Source: Mojavia pulchra JT2-VF2
GTDB taxonomy: Bacteria > Cyanobacteriota > Cyanobacteriia > Cyanobacteriales > Nostocaceae
Assembly: GCA_019359325.1 (NCBI GenBank)
Contig: JAHHHN010000005.1
Span: 62,001-126,000 of the forward strand
Reading direction: 5' to 3'
Length of the DNA stretch: 64,000 nt
This document shows, one piece after another, positions 34,632 to 45,218 of this stretch. Every line of letters begins with the position of its first letter. The first letter of the stretch is position 1. The notes under the pieces are model-generated. The model was not told where the DNA came from. It was given only the letters and a program-made list of their open reading frames with translations, and did no database searches. Made by a program: the position numbers and the translations under genes.

Positions 34632-36257
34632 ATGGTGCATAATCCAATTCCAAGCCTAGGAAATTCTAAAAATGAAGTAGATATATATATTGGTAAATTA
34701 TTAAATAATCGCTATTTAATAAGAGATTTGATTGGCAAAGGCGGGATGGGTAGGGTTTACCTAGCAGAAGATATTGCTAAAGGCGGAATGCCAGTCGCAG
34801 TAAAAATTCTATCCTTAAGTCTGGCAAATCAGCAAATGTCCCAACGCTTTGCCAGAGAAATTTTTATTGGTGCTCAATTAGGTCGTAAAAGTAAAAATAT
34901 TGTCCGGGTATTTAGTTACGGTGTAACCGAAGAAAATGTTCCTTTTTATGTAATGGAATATCTTCAAGGTAAAAATTTAAAACGTATCCTTAAAAATAAG
35001 ACTATAACAATAACAGAAATTTTAGATATTTGTTATCAAATTTGTTTAGGTTTAGAATGCGCTCACCAAGGTATTGTCCTTAAAGGAGAAAATTATCCTA
35101 TTGTTCATCGAGATATTAAGCCAGAAAATATCTTTATTACTGGAGATCCTAAAAGAGGGAATATTGTAAAGATTCTCGATTTTGGTATTGCCAAGTTTTT
35201 AACAGAGCGTAGTGGGATGACTATCACTGATTCTTTTATCGGTAGTTTACCTTATTGTTCTCCAGAACACATGGAGGGACGTAAACTACTCGATGTAAGA
35301 TCTGATATTTACAGTTTGGGAGTACTGATGTTCGAGATGTTAGCTAGAAAACATCCATTTCAGGCAACAACTAACTCTTTTGGTAGTTGGTATCAAGCTC
35401 ATCACTTTCAAACTCCACCGACATTTGAGGAAGTGAATCCGCAAATAGCAGTACCCCAAACATTACAAAAATTAGTGATGAGTTGTTTAGCAAAAGAAGT
35501 TAATGATCGACCCCAAAATACTAGGGAAATATTAGAAAGATTAAAACAAGTTAAGTGGGAACTTGAAAATACTCCGACTATTAGTAATAGTGATAGTTCA
35601 GACACATCGTCTACATTACAAATAGTACCTGTAACTTCATTATCTGAAAAAGAGTGCTTACAGAAAAAATGGCCAAAAAATCGGCCAATTGCACCAATTG
35701 GGTTTCCCTATTTATTACATACATTTAAAGCTACTATACCAACTTTTTGGGCAATGTTGCCCCAACAAGAAATTGCTAAATTTATAGATAAAATTCATGG
35801 CACTGAATTTATCGCCAAAATGAATGTATACCCGATGCTTTTATGGGTAACAGTACTATATGATAGCCAAAATTCTCAAACAAGGTGGTTATCTTGTTTT
35901 TTAGATATGAAAGATAGTAAAGGGCAAAAAATAGTACGTGTTTTAGCAGAAACAGGATACTACCATTTGTTATTTTTCCCTTTAGAGGAACCACAAAATT
36001 GCACTCATGTAATGACATTAACTCTCACTGCTAGTCAACGTCAGCAACTTACAGATTGGTTAGCGGTTAACCAAAATACAAATGAATTAATTTCTGTAAA
36101 ACAAGCAAAAATTATTTTAAAAGCAGAGTACGAAAGGCTGAAAGCGACAATACTACGTAAAGCTGTAGATAATAAACAAAAAAGTGAAGAAGCTGCTTTA
36201 AAAGGTTGGGCTGCTAAGTTATTTTATCAAATTTTACAATTTTTATTGCGGCGTTGA
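34632..36257 (+). CDS. Hanks-type Ser/Thr protein kinase with unrecognised C-terminal domain (1)
   Basis: 541 residues. The kinase domain (about 30-310) has glycine loop IGKGGMGRVYLAED, lysine in PVAVKILSL, catalytic HRDIKPENIF, DFG (ILDFGIAKFL), an activation segment ending SPEHMEGRKL and ALARK-region LGVLMFEMLARKHPF. A Ser/Thr linker precedes a ~170-residue C-terminal domain (KWPKNRPIAPIGFPYLLHTF; YPMLLWVTVLYDSQ; LSCFLDMKDSKGQ) that recurs in the next gene and matches nothing I know. No transmembrane segment is evident, so it is probably cytoplasmic. Confidence 0.88.
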   Translation: MVHNPIPSLGNSKNEVDIYIGKLLNNRYLIRDLIGKGGMGRVYLAEDIAKGGMPVAVKILSLSLANQQMSQRFAREIFIGAQLGRKSKNIVRVFSYGVTEENVPFYVMEYLQGKNLKRILKNKTITITEILDICYQICLGLECAHQGIVLKGENYPIVHRDIKPENIFITGDPKRGNIVKILDFGIAKFLTERSGMTITDSFIGSLPYCSPEHMEGRKLLDVRSDIYSLGVLMFEMLARKHPFQATTNSFGSWYQAHHFQTPPTFEEVNPQIAVPQTLQKLVMSCLAKEVNDRPQNTREILERLKQVKWELENTPTISNSDSSDTSSTLQIVPVTSLSEKECLQKKWPKNRPIAPIGFPYLLHTFKATIPTFWAMLPQQEIAKFIDKIHGTEFIAKMNVYPMLLWVTVLYDSQNSQTRWLSCFLDMKDSKGQKIVRVLAETGYYHLLFFPLEEPQNCTHVMTLTLTASQRQQLTDWLAVNQNTNELISVKQAKIILKAEYERLKATILRKAVDNKQKSEEAALKGWAAKLFYQILQFLLRR

Positions 36258-36359
36258 AGTTTGGCTGTATAGATTAAACTACTTACAACCAGTAGCTGAT
36301 AAAAACTTCAAATTTTTAGTAATTAATTTTGACTTTTGGAGTACTAAGAGGTTGTAAAA

Positions 36360-37907
36360 GTGAATCAAAGAGCATTTGCATCTCCAAATAATACAGGTCT
36401 ACTTGCTAATCGTTATCAAATTAAACAGTTAATTGGTAAGGGAGGCATGGGCAAGGTTTTTCTAGCAAATGATGTTTTACTAGGAGGAATACCAGTTGCT
36501 ATCAAATTTCTTGCTCAAACTGTTTCATCTGCCAAGATGCAAAAGGACTTTGCCCGTGAAGCTCTCATGAGTGCAGCTTTGAGCCAAAAAAGTATACATA
36601 TTGTTCGAGCGTATGATTACGGTGTAAATGAAAAAGGTAACCCCTTTTACGTCATGGAATATTTGTCTGGCAAGTCTTTAAAGGAATTAATACCGATGAA
36701 TTTGCCAAGGTTTATGACGATAGCACGTCAGATTTGCTTAGGCTTAGAATGTGCTCATCAAGGCCTTAACATAGACGGCAAAATTTATGCGCTAGTTCAT
36801 CGAGATATTAAGCCAGCTAACATATTAGTTATCCCAGATCCTATATTGGGTCAGTTAGTCAAAATTTTAGATTTTGGAATTGCTAAATTTTTAAATTACA
36901 CAGCAACACACAGCACAAATAAAGGATTTTACGGTACTCTGGCATATTCTTCTCCAGAACAACTAGAGGGAGGAGAATTAGATAGTCGCTCTGATATTTA
37001 TAGCCTGGGTGTGATGATGTTTGAGATGCTCACAGGTGAAAAACCATGGCAACCAGAAACAGACCACTTTGGAGCTTGGTATAAAGCACATAATTTTGAA
37101 GCACCAAGAGCGATCGCAGATGTTAAACCCAATCTCCAAATACCTCAGGATCTAAATAATTTAATTATGGCTTGTCTTGCTAAATCAGCAAGCGATCGCC
37201 CCCAAAATGTTGGTCAAATTCTGCAAGTTTTAGAAAGTATAAATCGATCTAATTATCTCAAGCCTACAAACTTGAAGTTAGAAGATGCTTCCCCTACATC
37301 TAAAGCTGCGTCTCATACTGAGTTACCTGTAGCTGTAGAGCAAGCCTGTTGGCAACTTACCTGGCCCCAGAATAAACCGATTCAGGAAATTGTTTTTCCT
37401 CACCTTCTGGATACCGAACAAGGAACTATAGCGTCACTATGGCTGATGTTGTCTCAACAAGAAATTAAAGGTCGAGCACTTTCTATCCGTTACAACCAAT
37501 TTATCTTCATCACATCCCCTCATCCCATGCTGCTATGGTTGACAGTCCTTTACAATCGCAAACTCGGCCCAAAGTGGCTACCCTGTTACCTAGATATGCA
37601 AAATCCTCAAAATCATAAACTGGTTAACTCATTATCAGAAAATGAACGCTACCCTTTGATTTTCTTTAATCTAGAAGCACCTCACGTCTGCGCCAGCGTT
37701 GTCAGCAGCTATATTGAGCCAATTCAGCGGCAAAAGCTGAAAACTTGGATAGAACAAAGTCAAAGCCTACCGCCTTCCTCCCAGCCTCATTTGAGCAAAC
37801 AACTGTTAAAGCAGCAGTATAAGCAAATGCAACCCCAGATACAGCAGTATCTGGCAGCAACACCGCAGGTTGCAGAATCAGGCTCCATAGACGCTAAAAT
37901 ACACTGA
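36360..37907 (+). CDS. Hanks-type Ser/Thr protein kinase with unrecognised C-terminal domain (2)
   Basis: 515 residues, GTG start with AAGAGG upstream. Kinase motifs: IGKGGMGKVFLAND, VAIKFLAQ, HRDIKPANIL, ILDFGIAKFL, LGVMMFEMLTGEKPW. The C-terminal ~190 residues match the equivalent part of the upstream kinase (TWPQNKPIQEIVFPHLLDTE; HPMLLWLTVLYNRK; LPCYLDMQNPQNHK; PLIFFNLEAPHVCASV). It starts 102 bp after that gene on the same strand, so the pair arose by duplication and may be coexpressed. Substrates unknown. Confidence 0.88.
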   Translation: MNQRAFASPNNTGLLANRYQIKQLIGKGGMGKVFLANDVLLGGIPVAIKFLAQTVSSAKMQKDFAREALMSAALSQKSIHIVRAYDYGVNEKGNPFYVMEYLSGKSLKELIPMNLPRFMTIARQICLGLECAHQGLNIDGKIYALVHRDIKPANILVIPDPILGQLVKILDFGIAKFLNYTATHSTNKGFYGTLAYSSPEQLEGGELDSRSDIYSLGVMMFEMLTGEKPWQPETDHFGAWYKAHNFEAPRAIADVKPNLQIPQDLNNLIMACLAKSASDRPQNVGQILQVLESINRSNYLKPTNLKLEDASPTSKAASHTELPVAVEQACWQLTWPQNKPIQEIVFPHLLDTEQGTIASLWLMLSQQEIKGRALSIRYNQFIFITSPHPMLLWLTVLYNRKLGPKWLPCYLDMQNPQNHKLVNSLSENERYPLIFFNLEAPHVCASVVSSYIEPIQRQKLKTWIEQSQSLPPSSQPHLSKQLLKQQYKQMQPQIQQYLAATPQVAESGSIDAKIH

Positions 37908-37962
37908 CAAACGGCAGGGGTGATGAAACAAAAAAACTATTAACTTCTAACTCCAATACCCC

Positions 37963-37991
37963 TTGACAAACCCAAAAAAAACATACATAAT
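37963..37991 (+). promoter_or_regulatory. Promoter of tRNA-Asp
   Basis: A perfect -35 TTGACA (37963-37968), 17-base spacer and -10 CATAAT (37986-37991) precede the mature tRNA start by 18 bases. Confidence 0.75.
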
Positions 37992-38009
37992 AGCAAAGTT
38001 GCCAATTAA

Positions 38010-38083
38010 GGGACTGTAGTTCAATTGGTTAGAGCACCGCCCTGTCACGGCGGAAGTTGCGGGTTCGAGCCCCGTCAGTCCCG
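38010..38083 (+). tRNA. tRNA-Asp (anticodon GTC)
   Basis: Full cloverleaf: acceptor arms GGGACTG (38010-38016) and CAGTCCC (38076-38082) with discriminator G; D loop with AATTGG; anticodon stem-loop CCGCC-CTGTCAC-GGCGG giving GTC; T arm GCGGG-TTCGAGC-CCCGT. CCA is not encoded. Confidence 0.97.
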
Positions 38084-38253
38084 TTAAAAGTTAAGAGTTA
38101 TAAGTGCTGATTCCTGAGTTGATCGGGGTAAAAAATTCATTGTTAATACATACACGAGAATTTCTTTCTACCACAACTCTTTTAGCGATCGCTCTCAACT
38201 CAGCATTCAGCGCTTGTTATAGTTATCATGCTTTGTGAAAGAGAGAAAGAACT

Positions 38254-39699
38254 GTGACTGTTAGAGTTCGTATTGCTCCAAGTCCAACTGGGAATTTACA
38301 TATTGGTACAGCCAGAACAGCTGTATTTAACTGGTTATTTGCCCGCCACCACGGTGGGACATTTATCCTGCGAATTGAAGATACCGACCTAGAGCGATCG
38401 CGTCCCGAATACACCGATAATATCCTGGAAGGGTTGCGCTGGTTGGGGCTGAACTGGGATGAAGGCCCATTTTTTCAATCTCAACGCCTGGAACTCTACG
38501 AAGAAGCGGTGCAAAAACTGCTAGAGCAAGGATTAGCTTATCGCTGCTATACCACCAGCGAAGAACTAGAAGCCCTACGAGAAGCCCAGAAAGCTAAAGG
38601 GGAAGCACCCCGCTATGATAACCGTCACCGCAACCTCACCCCAGAACAAGAAGCTGCTTATAAAGCTGAAGGCCGTAGCTTTGTGATTCGCTTCAAAATT
38701 GAAGATGAGCGAGAAATTGTTTGGCATGACCTAGTACGAGGAAAAATGTCCTGGCGAGGTAGTGACCTTGGTGGCGATATGGTGATTGCCCGTGCTGCCG
38801 AAGATGGTATTGGTCAACCACTGTACAACTTTGTTGTTGTGGTTGATGACATAGATATGCAAATCACTCATATCATTCGCGGAGAAGACCACATAGCCAA
38901 TACCGCCAAGCAGATTCTGCTATACGAAGCTTTAGGAGCTAAGATACCAGAGTTTGCCCACGCGCCTCTAATTTTGAACATGGAAGGGCGCAAACTTTCT
39001 AAGCGAGATGGAGTCACTTCCATTTCTGACTTTAAACAAATGGGCTTCACACCCGAAGCTTTAGCGAATTACATGACATTACTGGGTTGGTCACCCCCAG
39101 ACTCAACTCAGGAAATATTTACCTTAGAAGCAGCAGCCAAAGAGTTTAGCTTTGAGCGTGTGAATAAAGCAGGCGCTAAGTTTGACTGGGCGAAGCTGGA
39201 TTGGTTAAACAGTCAGTATATCCACAATTTGCCTGTAGATAAATTGACAGATTTATTAATACCCTACTGGCAAGAAGCTGGGTATAAATTTGATGGAGGA
39301 CGCGACCGCGGCTGGTTAGAACAGTTAGTAGCTTTAATTGGAGCAAGCCTAACTCGTCTCAAAGATGCCGTAGCGATGAGCCAACTGTTTTTTACCGACA
39401 CAGTTGAATTTAGCGAAGAGGCAAGTAAACAGTTGCAGCAAGAAGGTTCTGCCGCCGCCCTCAAGGGAATTATCGCCGCTTTAGATAATCAGCCCAAACT
39501 CGAAGAAAGTAGTGCCCAGGAGATAATTAAACAGGTGGTAAAAGAGCAGAATGTGAAAAAAGGGTTAGTAATGCGATCGCTCCGAGCGGCCTTAACTGGA
39601 GATGTCCATGGGCCTGACCTGATCCAATCCTGGTTACTACTTCATCAGATTGGTTTAGATAAGCCACGGTTGAGTAGGGCCATAACAGCAGGCAATTAA
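38254..39699 (+). CDS. gltX: Glutamyl-tRNA synthetase
   Basis: Class I synthetase, 481 aa, charging tRNA-Glu; the product also feeds ALA and chlorophyll synthesis through glutamyl-tRNA reductase. HIGH-type signature [19 protein letters not shown]-type motif KLSKRDG and the ILNMEGRK context are present, along with a normal anticodon-binding C-terminus. The start is GTG at 38254 preceded by GAGAGAAAG. In many cyanobacteria GltX is non-discriminating and also charges tRNA-Gln; the sequence alone does not decide this. Confidence 0.95.
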   Translation: MTVRVRIAPSPTGNLHIGTARTAVFNWLFARHHGGTFILRIEDTDLERSRPEYTDNILEGLRWLGLNWDEGPFFQSQRLELYEEAVQKLLEQGLAYRCYTTSEELEALREAQKAKGEAPRYDNRHRNLTPEQEAAYKAEGRSFVIRFKIEDEREIVWHDLVRGKMSWRGSDLGGDMVIARAAEDGIGQPLYNFVVVVDDIDMQITHIIRGEDHIANTAKQILLYEALGAKIPEFAHAPLILNMEGRKLSKRDGVTSISDFKQMGFTPEALANYMTLLGWSPPDSTQEIFTLEAAAKEFSFERVNKAGAKFDWAKLDWLNSQYIHNLPVDKLTDLLIPYWQEAGYKFDGGRDRGWLEQLVALIGASLTRLKDAVAMSQLFFTDTVEFSEEASKQLQQEGSAAALKGIIAALDNQPKLEESSAQEIIKQVVKEQNVKKGLVMRSLRAALTGDVHGPDLIQSWLLLHQIGLDKPRLSRAITAGN

Positions 39700-39737
39700 C
39701 CACTACCCGCAGTCTTGGGAAATATTCTAGATGATAA

Positions 39738-39757
39738 GGGCGCACGTACATGCGCCC
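39738..39757. repeat. Hairpin GGGCGCA..TGCGCCC in the gltX 3' region
   Basis: A 7-bp perfect stem (39738-39744 with 39751-39757) and 6-base loop, 38 bp after gltX. No T-run follows, so it is more likely a dispersed palindrome than a terminator. The rest of 39700-40020 shows no gene. Confidence 0.5.
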
Positions 39758-40020
39758 CTATCCATAATTTAGATGAAGAGTCCTAATACCAATTAAAAAT
39801 TCAAAATTAGGAAAGCCAGATGCCAAAAGAGTTTCTGAGTTTTTATCTCTTGCTGAATTTTAAAGAATTGGTATAAGTCCATAAAAACCCTCAGAACTTA
39901 TGACTGTGTTCACTTCATTACTCAGAACTCAGCACTAAGCTTAGTCAATTCTTCTTCTTTTGGGAACCTGGCGTGTAAAATTCATGTCTTCAACAACACT
40001 TAGATAGATATGTAATTAAT

Positions 40021-40515
40021 ATGCCGAAGAAAGTATTCAATAAAGGAATCAGATTATCGTTGACGGTATTTACGCTTTTAGTTGCATCGACAATTAATGC
40101 TGTAGCTGATGTTCAGCCAACACCGACGATATTTGGAGATGTCACTATCGGCAAAGATTTTTCCCCAGATCCTTTTACAGTTCGTGGTATGAGTGGTGGC
40201 TCTGTACCTGGGAGTCAAGTTGCTAAAAGATCTGAAACCGCCACTGGCCCATGCACCGGATTTGTTGATGAAACACCAGACCACACATTGGAATTAACAA
40301 GTAAATTCGATTACCTGAAGCTGCGAGTGGACAGTCCTAAAGATACCACCCTAATTGTCAAGGGCCCTGGGGGTACATGGTGCAATGACGAGTTTGATAA
40401 TCAAAATCCTGGCATAGTTGGTGAATGGCTTCCAGGAACTTACCAGATTTGGGTTGGCTCTTACGACCAAGGTCAATATTTCCCTTACACTCTACAAATT
40501 ACAGAAGTTAAGTAA
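40021..40515 (+). CDS. Exported protein, pre-peptidase-like beta-sandwich, function unknown
   Basis: 164 residues with a signal peptide (FNKGIRLSLTVFTLLVASTINAVA) cleaved near residue 29-31. The mature part is a beta-rich single domain: the strands LELTSKFDYLKLRVDSPKDT, LIVKGPGGTWCNDE and GEWLPGTYQIWVGSY resemble the PPC (bacterial pre-peptidase C-terminal) fold often used as an exported binding domain. Two cysteines could form a disulfide. No clear partner nearby. Confidence 0.65.
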   Translation: MPKKVFNKGIRLSLTVFTLLVASTINAVADVQPTPTIFGDVTIGKDFSPDPFTVRGMSGGSVPGSQVAKRSETATGPCTGFVDETPDHTLELTSKFDYLKLRVDSPKDTTLIVKGPGGTWCNDEFDNQNPGIVGEWLPGTYQIWVGSYDQGQYFPYTLQITEVK

Positions 40516-40980
40516 GTAAGCATCATTAACTGCGTACACTAGAATACGTGAAAAACTTTCTTTCCTTCTAGCTTGAAAGAGTGGTGAGTTCTGAGTAACA
40601 AGTAAGGATTTATCCCCTTGTCCCCTTGTCCCCCCGCTTTTTCAAGCCAAACCTTTGAGTTGTCAAGATATACGCATAAATTTATTAAATAGTTTTTAGT
40701 GCAAGGATTTAATTATCCAAAATAGTATAGAGGGATAGGGGAAAGTCGATAACTGTAAAAGTAGGGTTTTCCGAATGCTTGATGTCTTGACGCCCCCATA
40801 TTCTCGTTTCTGTTCTGGTGCCATCATGTATTAAAATTAAGTTAACTTTAATTAAGATTCTGGTTGTTGCTATGGATCTGCTGTAACGGCCTTAAAGCTT
40901 CCATGGCAATTCACGTAAGACATCAGATTAAACAAAATGGATTTATCAAGATCCGTTTCATAGCTAACTAGTAACGCAAA

Positions 40981-41106
40981 AAGGATGAAGTATCAAGGAT
41001 TTAGAAGCCACTGACACTGCTTTATGGAAGTTAATCCTGTAATTCGGTGTCCCTCTGTGAGCGGTGTAGTCATTGGCTAAAATGAAAAATTTTATACTTC
41101 ATCCTT
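40981..41106. repeat. Inverted repeat (AAGGATGAAGTAT arms) upstream of ftsH
   Basis: AAGGATGAAGTAT at 40981-40993 is the exact reverse complement of ATACTTCATCCTT at 41094-41106, enclosing 100 bp of non-coding sequence. The size and lack of genes fit a MITE-like element, though no target-site duplication was confirmed. It ends about 60 bp before the ftsH start, so it may carry or disrupt promoter elements. The remaining part of 40516-41167 is non-coding, with a CCCCTTGT tandem repeat near 40615-40636. Confidence 0.6.
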
Positions 41107-41167
41107 GATTGACACCATTCGCTTGCTAAAGCTGATGAATTTTATTGGCATCTAGAGGCAAATTAAG

Positions 41168-43054
41168 ATGAAATTTTCCTGGAAAGTCCTAGTACTCTGG
41201 ACAGTGCCTGCATTGGTAATAGGCTTTTTCTTCTGGCAGGGAGCTTTTGCTAGCGTTCCTGCGGACATGACTAAGAATGCAGCCAATACCCGTATGACCT
41301 ATGGTCGCTTTCTAGAATACTTGGACGCCGATCGCGTTAGTAGCGTGGATCTTTACGAAGGCGGTAGGACAGCAATTGTAGAAGCTGTAGACCAAGATAT
41401 CGAAAATCGTATCCAACGGTGGCGGGTGGATCTGCCTGTTAACGCTCCTGAGTTGATTAGCAAACTCAAAGAAAAAGGAATTAGCTTTGATGCTCACCCC
41501 ATGCGGAATGATGGGGCTATCTGGGGACTGCTGGGCAATCTGATTTTTCCAATTTTATTGATTACCGGGTTGTTCTTTTTGTTCCGTCGCTCTAGCAACC
41601 TTCCCGGTGGGCCAGGTCAAGCCATGAATTTTGGCAAATCTAAGGCTCGCTTCCAAATGGAGGCTAAAACTGGAGTCAAATTCGACGATGTAGCAGGTAT
41701 CGAAGAAGCTAAAGAAGAACTGCAAGAAGTCGTCACCTTCCTCAAACAACCAGAAAGATTTACTGCTGTAGGCGCGCGCATTCCCAAAGGCGTGTTGTTA
41801 GTTGGGCCTCCTGGCACAGGTAAAACTTTATTGGCAAAAGCGATCGCCGGGGAAGCAGGTGTACCGTTCTTCAGCATTTCCGGTTCAGAATTTGTAGAAA
41901 TGTTTGTCGGTGTAGGTGCGTCCCGCGTGCGTGACTTGTTCAAGAAAGCCAAGGACAACGCCCCTTGTATCATCTTTATTGATGAAATTGATGCCGTAGG
42001 CAGACAACGGGGTGCTGGTATCGGTGGTGGTAACGATGAGCGAGAGCAAACCCTCAACCAACTGCTCACCGAAATGGATGGTTTTGAAGGCAACACAGGC
42101 ATCATTATTATTGCCGCCACTAACCGTCCCGACGTATTAGACTCAGCCTTGTTGCGTCCGGGACGCTTTGACCGCCAAGTCACAGTAGATGCACCGGATA
42201 TCAAAGGGCGTTTGGAAATTTTACAAGTTCACGCCCGCAACAAGAAACTCGACACCAGCGTCTCTTTAGATGCGATCGCTCGTCGTACTCCTGGTTTTAC
42301 TGGTGCTGACTTAGCCAACTTACTTAACGAAGCTGCTATTCTCACCGCCAGAAGACGCAAAGAAGCGATCACCCTGCGCGAAATTGATGATGCGGTAGAT
42401 CGGGTAGTGGCTGGGATGGAAGGCACTCCCTTAGTAGATAGCAAGAGCAAGCGCTTGATTGCTTACCACGAAGTCGGACACGCCTTAGTAGGAACTCTGT
42501 TAAAAGACCATGACCCAGTACAAAAAGTCACCCTCATCCCCAGAGGACAGGCGCAGGGTTTAACTTGGTTTACTCCCAACGAAGAACAGGGGTTAATTTC
42601 CCGTTCTCAACTCAAAGCCCGGATTACTGGTGCTTTGGGTGGCCGCGCCGCCGAAGAAGTAATTTTTGGCCCTGCGGAAGTAACAACTGGTGCTGGTGGA
42701 GACCTACAACAGTTGTCGGGAATGGCACGGCAAATGGTGACTCGGTTCGGGATGTCTGACTTAGGCCCATTGTCGCTGGAAAGCCAACAAGGAGAAGTGT
42801 TCTTGGGACGTGACTGGACGACGAGATCGGAATATTCCGAATCTATCGCCGCCCGTATCGATGCTCAAGTCAAGGCGATCGTGGAAGAATGCTACGAAAC
42901 AGCCAAGAAAATTTTGCGTGAAAATCGTAGTGTTACAGACCGCTTAGTGGATCTGTTAATAGAAAAGGAAACCATTGACGGCACTGAATTTCGTCAGATT
43001 GTAGCTGAATATACTGACGTACCTGAAAAGCCGCAATACGTACCCCAACTGTAA
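41168..43054 (+). CDS. ftsH: ATP-dependent zinc metalloprotease FtsH
   Basis: Membrane-anchored AAA+ protease, 628 aa, that degrades damaged or misassembled membrane proteins, in cyanobacteria including photosystem II D1. Two transmembrane segments (about 7-25 and 120-140) flank a lumenal/periplasmic loop. Walker A GPPGTGKT, Walker B IIFIDEID, second region of homology ([20 protein letters not shown]) and zinc site HEVGH ([10 protein letters not shown]) with later acidic ligand are complete. AGAGG precedes the ATG. A strong terminator follows, so the gene is monocistronic. Confidence 0.95.
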   Translation: MKFSWKVLVLWTVPALVIGFFFWQGAFASVPADMTKNAANTRMTYGRFLEYLDADRVSSVDLYEGGRTAIVEAVDQDIENRIQRWRVDLPVNAPELISKLKEKGISFDAHPMRNDGAIWGLLGNLIFPILLITGLFFLFRRSSNLPGGPGQAMNFGKSKARFQMEAKTGVKFDDVAGIEEAKEELQEVVTFLKQPERFTAVGARIPKGVLLVGPPGTGKTLLAKAIAGEAGVPFFSISGSEFVEMFVGVGASRVRDLFKKAKDNAPCIIFIDEIDAVGRQRGAGIGGGNDEREQTLNQLLTEMDGFEGNTGIIIIAATNRPDVLDSALLRPGRFDRQVTVDAPDIKGRLEILQVHARNKKLDTSVSLDAIARRTPGFTGADLANLLNEAAILTARRRKEAITLREIDDAVDRVVAGMEGTPLVDSKSKRLIAYHEVGHALVGTLLKDHDPVQKVTLIPRGQAQGLTWFTPNEEQGLISRSQLKARITGALGGRAAEEVIFGPAEVTTGAGGDLQQLSGMARQMVTRFGMSDLGPLSLESQQGEVFLGRDWTTRSEYSESIAARIDAQVKAIVEECYETAKKILRENRSVTDRLVDLLIEKETIDGTEFRQIVAEYTDVPEKPQYVPQL

Positions 43055-43076
43055 TCACAATTAGATTATAGGCAAA

Positions 43077-43110
43077 ATGGGTGTGGTCTTCTTACCACAC
43101 CCATTTTTTT
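43077..43110 (+). terminator. Rho-independent terminator of ftsH
   Basis: ATGGGTGTGGT (43077-43087) pairs with ACCACACCCAT (43094-43104), 6-base loop CTTCTT, followed by seven T. Confidence 0.9.
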
Positions 43111-43264
43111 AGTAGGTAAACACTGCTGTATGTTCTTACTATTGAGTTTATTTTATACAAAGAGGAAGCGCTATCAATTAGAGATTAATACCAAGCAGTT
43201 CTAAAGTCCGAAAATGCCTACATGGGTGTTGTATATAAGAATCTAACCTTTTAATTTCTCAAAG

Positions 43265-43810
43265 ATGAATAGTAAAGCTAAATTATTGACTCTTGCTAGT
43301 TTAGCCGTTACCTTTTCTGGTCTTACAGTAGGGACAGTTCTAGCACAGTCAAAATTAACAAATCAGCCCAAACTAGCTATTAATGGAATTGGGTCAGTCA
43401 GAGTTGGGATGACTGTTTCCCAAGCAGCACAAGCTGCTGGTACTCGGCTAACTGGCGATGCGCCCAATAAATATTGTTACTACGTTAAGCCACAAGGGAA
43501 ATCTCAGGATATTGGCTTCATGGTTGCAGAAGGTCGTATTGCTAGGGTAGATGTATGGAGAAATAGCAAGATTAGTACCCTCAAAGGTGCAAAAATCGGT
43601 GATACCGAAGCGCGGATTAAGTCACTCTATCGAGGACAAATTCAAGTTATGCCGCATCACTATGTTCAAGGTGGACATTACTTGACCTTTATACCGAAGG
43701 ATGCAGCGGATAAAAACTATCGCGTAGTGTTCGAGACGGATGGCAAACGGGTTACTCAATTCAGATCGGGTAAACTCCCAGAAGTCCAATTTGTAGAAGG
43801 ATGCAGTTGA
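43265..43810 (+). CDS. Exported protein of unknown function
   Basis: 181 residues with a signal peptide (LTLASLAVTFSGLTVGTVLAQS). The mature region has a repeated small motif: GIGSVRVGMTVSQAAQAAG and LKGAKIGDTEARIKSLY resemble two BamE/SmpA-like or DUF-type 'GMT..ea' units, followed by DKNYRVVFETDGKRVTQFRSG. No catalytic motif seen. Cell-envelope binding is possible; no stronger assignment is supported. Confidence 0.65.
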   Translation: MNSKAKLLTLASLAVTFSGLTVGTVLAQSKLTNQPKLAINGIGSVRVGMTVSQAAQAAGTRLTGDAPNKYCYYVKPQGKSQDIGFMVAEGRIARVDVWRNSKISTLKGAKIGDTEARIKSLYRGQIQVMPHHYVQGGHYLTFIPKDAADKNYRVVFETDGKRVTQFRSGKLPEVQFVEGCS

Positions 43811-43892
43811 TTCCCATGCTTGACACATGGGATAGTGCGTTGGCTAGGACTAACGCACCCGAAAATAGGCGATCGCTTTTTTCAATTCAAAA

Positions 43893-45200
43893 TTACCTTT
43901 CCACTTCATCCACTGCTTTAGGAACCCCAGCAGTTAGCACCTCATGTCCTGTGCTTGTAACTAAGACATCATCTTCGATGCGAATCCCAATCCCCACCCA
44001 GCGAGGATCTATTTCTGGCTGGTCTTCTGCTGGCTTAGTATCTGGCACAATATAAAGTCCTGGTTCTATAGTCAAAACTTGACCTGGTTGTAAAAGCTGC
44101 GGGTTATCGCCATGCTGATAAACTCCCACATCATGAACATCCAAGCCTAACCAATGACTGGTGCGATGCATATAAAATGGCTTATATTTTTCTTCCTCAA
44201 TTAATTTGTCAATTTCACCTTTGAGGATGCCAACTTCGACTAAACCTTCAGTGAGAATGCGTACTGCTGTATCGTGAGCTAAATTGAAGGGATTACCTGG
44301 TTGTACTTGAGCGATCGCCTGTTTTTGTGCTTCTAATACAATCTCATACAATGTCTTTTGTTCTGGCGTAAACTTACCCCCTACCGGAAATGTCCGGGTA
44401 ATATCGGAGTTGTAATAACCATAAGCACAACCAGCATCGATCAGCAGCAAGTCTTGCTGTTGCATTTGGCGGGTATTCTCAATGTAGTGCAGTACGCAAG
44501 CATTGGCCCCAGAAGCCACAATTGAAGGATAAGCAGGCCCCATTGCACCTCGCAGCCGAAATATGTGTTCTATCTCTGCTTGGATCTCGTACTCATAACG
44601 TCCGGGTGCTGTAACTTCTAATGCATAATTGTGTGCTTCAGTGGCGATCGCCGCAGCTTGACGCATCAAATCCAACTCCGATGGACTTTTCACTAGTCTC
44701 ATGCTGTGTAGGATTGGGCCAGTATCTTCAATCGCAATTGGCCCTGTACCGCGCTTGGGATAAGTCCGCAGTAAATGCTGATAATGACCTAAAATTTTGT
44801 CATTAAAAGTGCGATCGCGTCCTAAATGGTAATACAGGCGATCGGCTTTTTCCAAATACTGTGGCAACTTTTCATCCAGATCAGTAATTGGGTAAGCTTC
44901 ATCTGCACCGTAAATTTCCTTCGCTGCATCTACCCCACAACGATAACCAGTCCAAACCTCCTTCTCCCGCTCCTTCGGTTGGACAAACAGGATAAACTGA
45001 TGTTCTGGGTGATGGGGTGCTAACACAGCCACAGCCTGGGGTTCGTTGAAACCAGTCAGGTAAAAGAAATCACTATCTTGACGATAAGTGTATTCCACAT
45101 CGTTGTGCATCACTGCCATTGGCGCACTCCGAAAAATAGCAGTGCCATTGCCAAGTTTTGACATTAACTGCTGACGACGCTCCCGATATTCTGCTTGCAT
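43893..45200 (-). CDS. pepP: Xaa-Pro aminopeptidase (aminopeptidase P, M24)
   Basis: 435 residues from the ATG at 45200; a TTG at 45218 gives six more residues and is less likely. The N-terminal aminopeptidase-P domain (about 1-150) precedes the creatinase-fold catalytic domain. Dimetal ligands: aspartates in LIDAGCAYGYYNSDITRTF, histidine in HWLGLDVHDVG, glutamates in LTIEPGLYI and IRIEDDVLV. Removes N-terminal residues before proline during peptide turnover. Divergent from the FG-GAP gene. Confidence 0.92.
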   Translation of the reverse strand: MQAEYRERRQQLMSKLGNGTAIFRSAPMAVMHNDVEYTYRQDSDFFYLTGFNEPQAVAVLAPHHPEHQFILFVQPKEREKEVWTGYRCGVDAAKEIYGADEAYPITDLDEKLPQYLEKADRLYYHLGRDRTFNDKILGHYQHLLRTYPKRGTGPIAIEDTGPILHSMRLVKSPSELDLMRQAAAIATEAHNYALEVTAPGRYEYEIQAEIEHIFRLRGAMGPAYPSIVASGANACVLHYIENTRQMQQQDLLLIDAGCAYGYYNSDITRTFPVGGKFTPEQKTLYEIVLEAQKQAIAQVQPGNPFNLAHDTAVRILTEGLVEVGILKGEIDKLIEEEKYKPFYMHRTSHWLGLDVHDVGVYQHGDNPQLLQPGQVLTIEPGLYIVPDTKPAEDQPEIDPRWVGIGIRIEDDVLVTSTGHEVLTAGVPKAVDEVER

Positions 45201-45218
45201 AGCCACTTTGTTTCTCAA

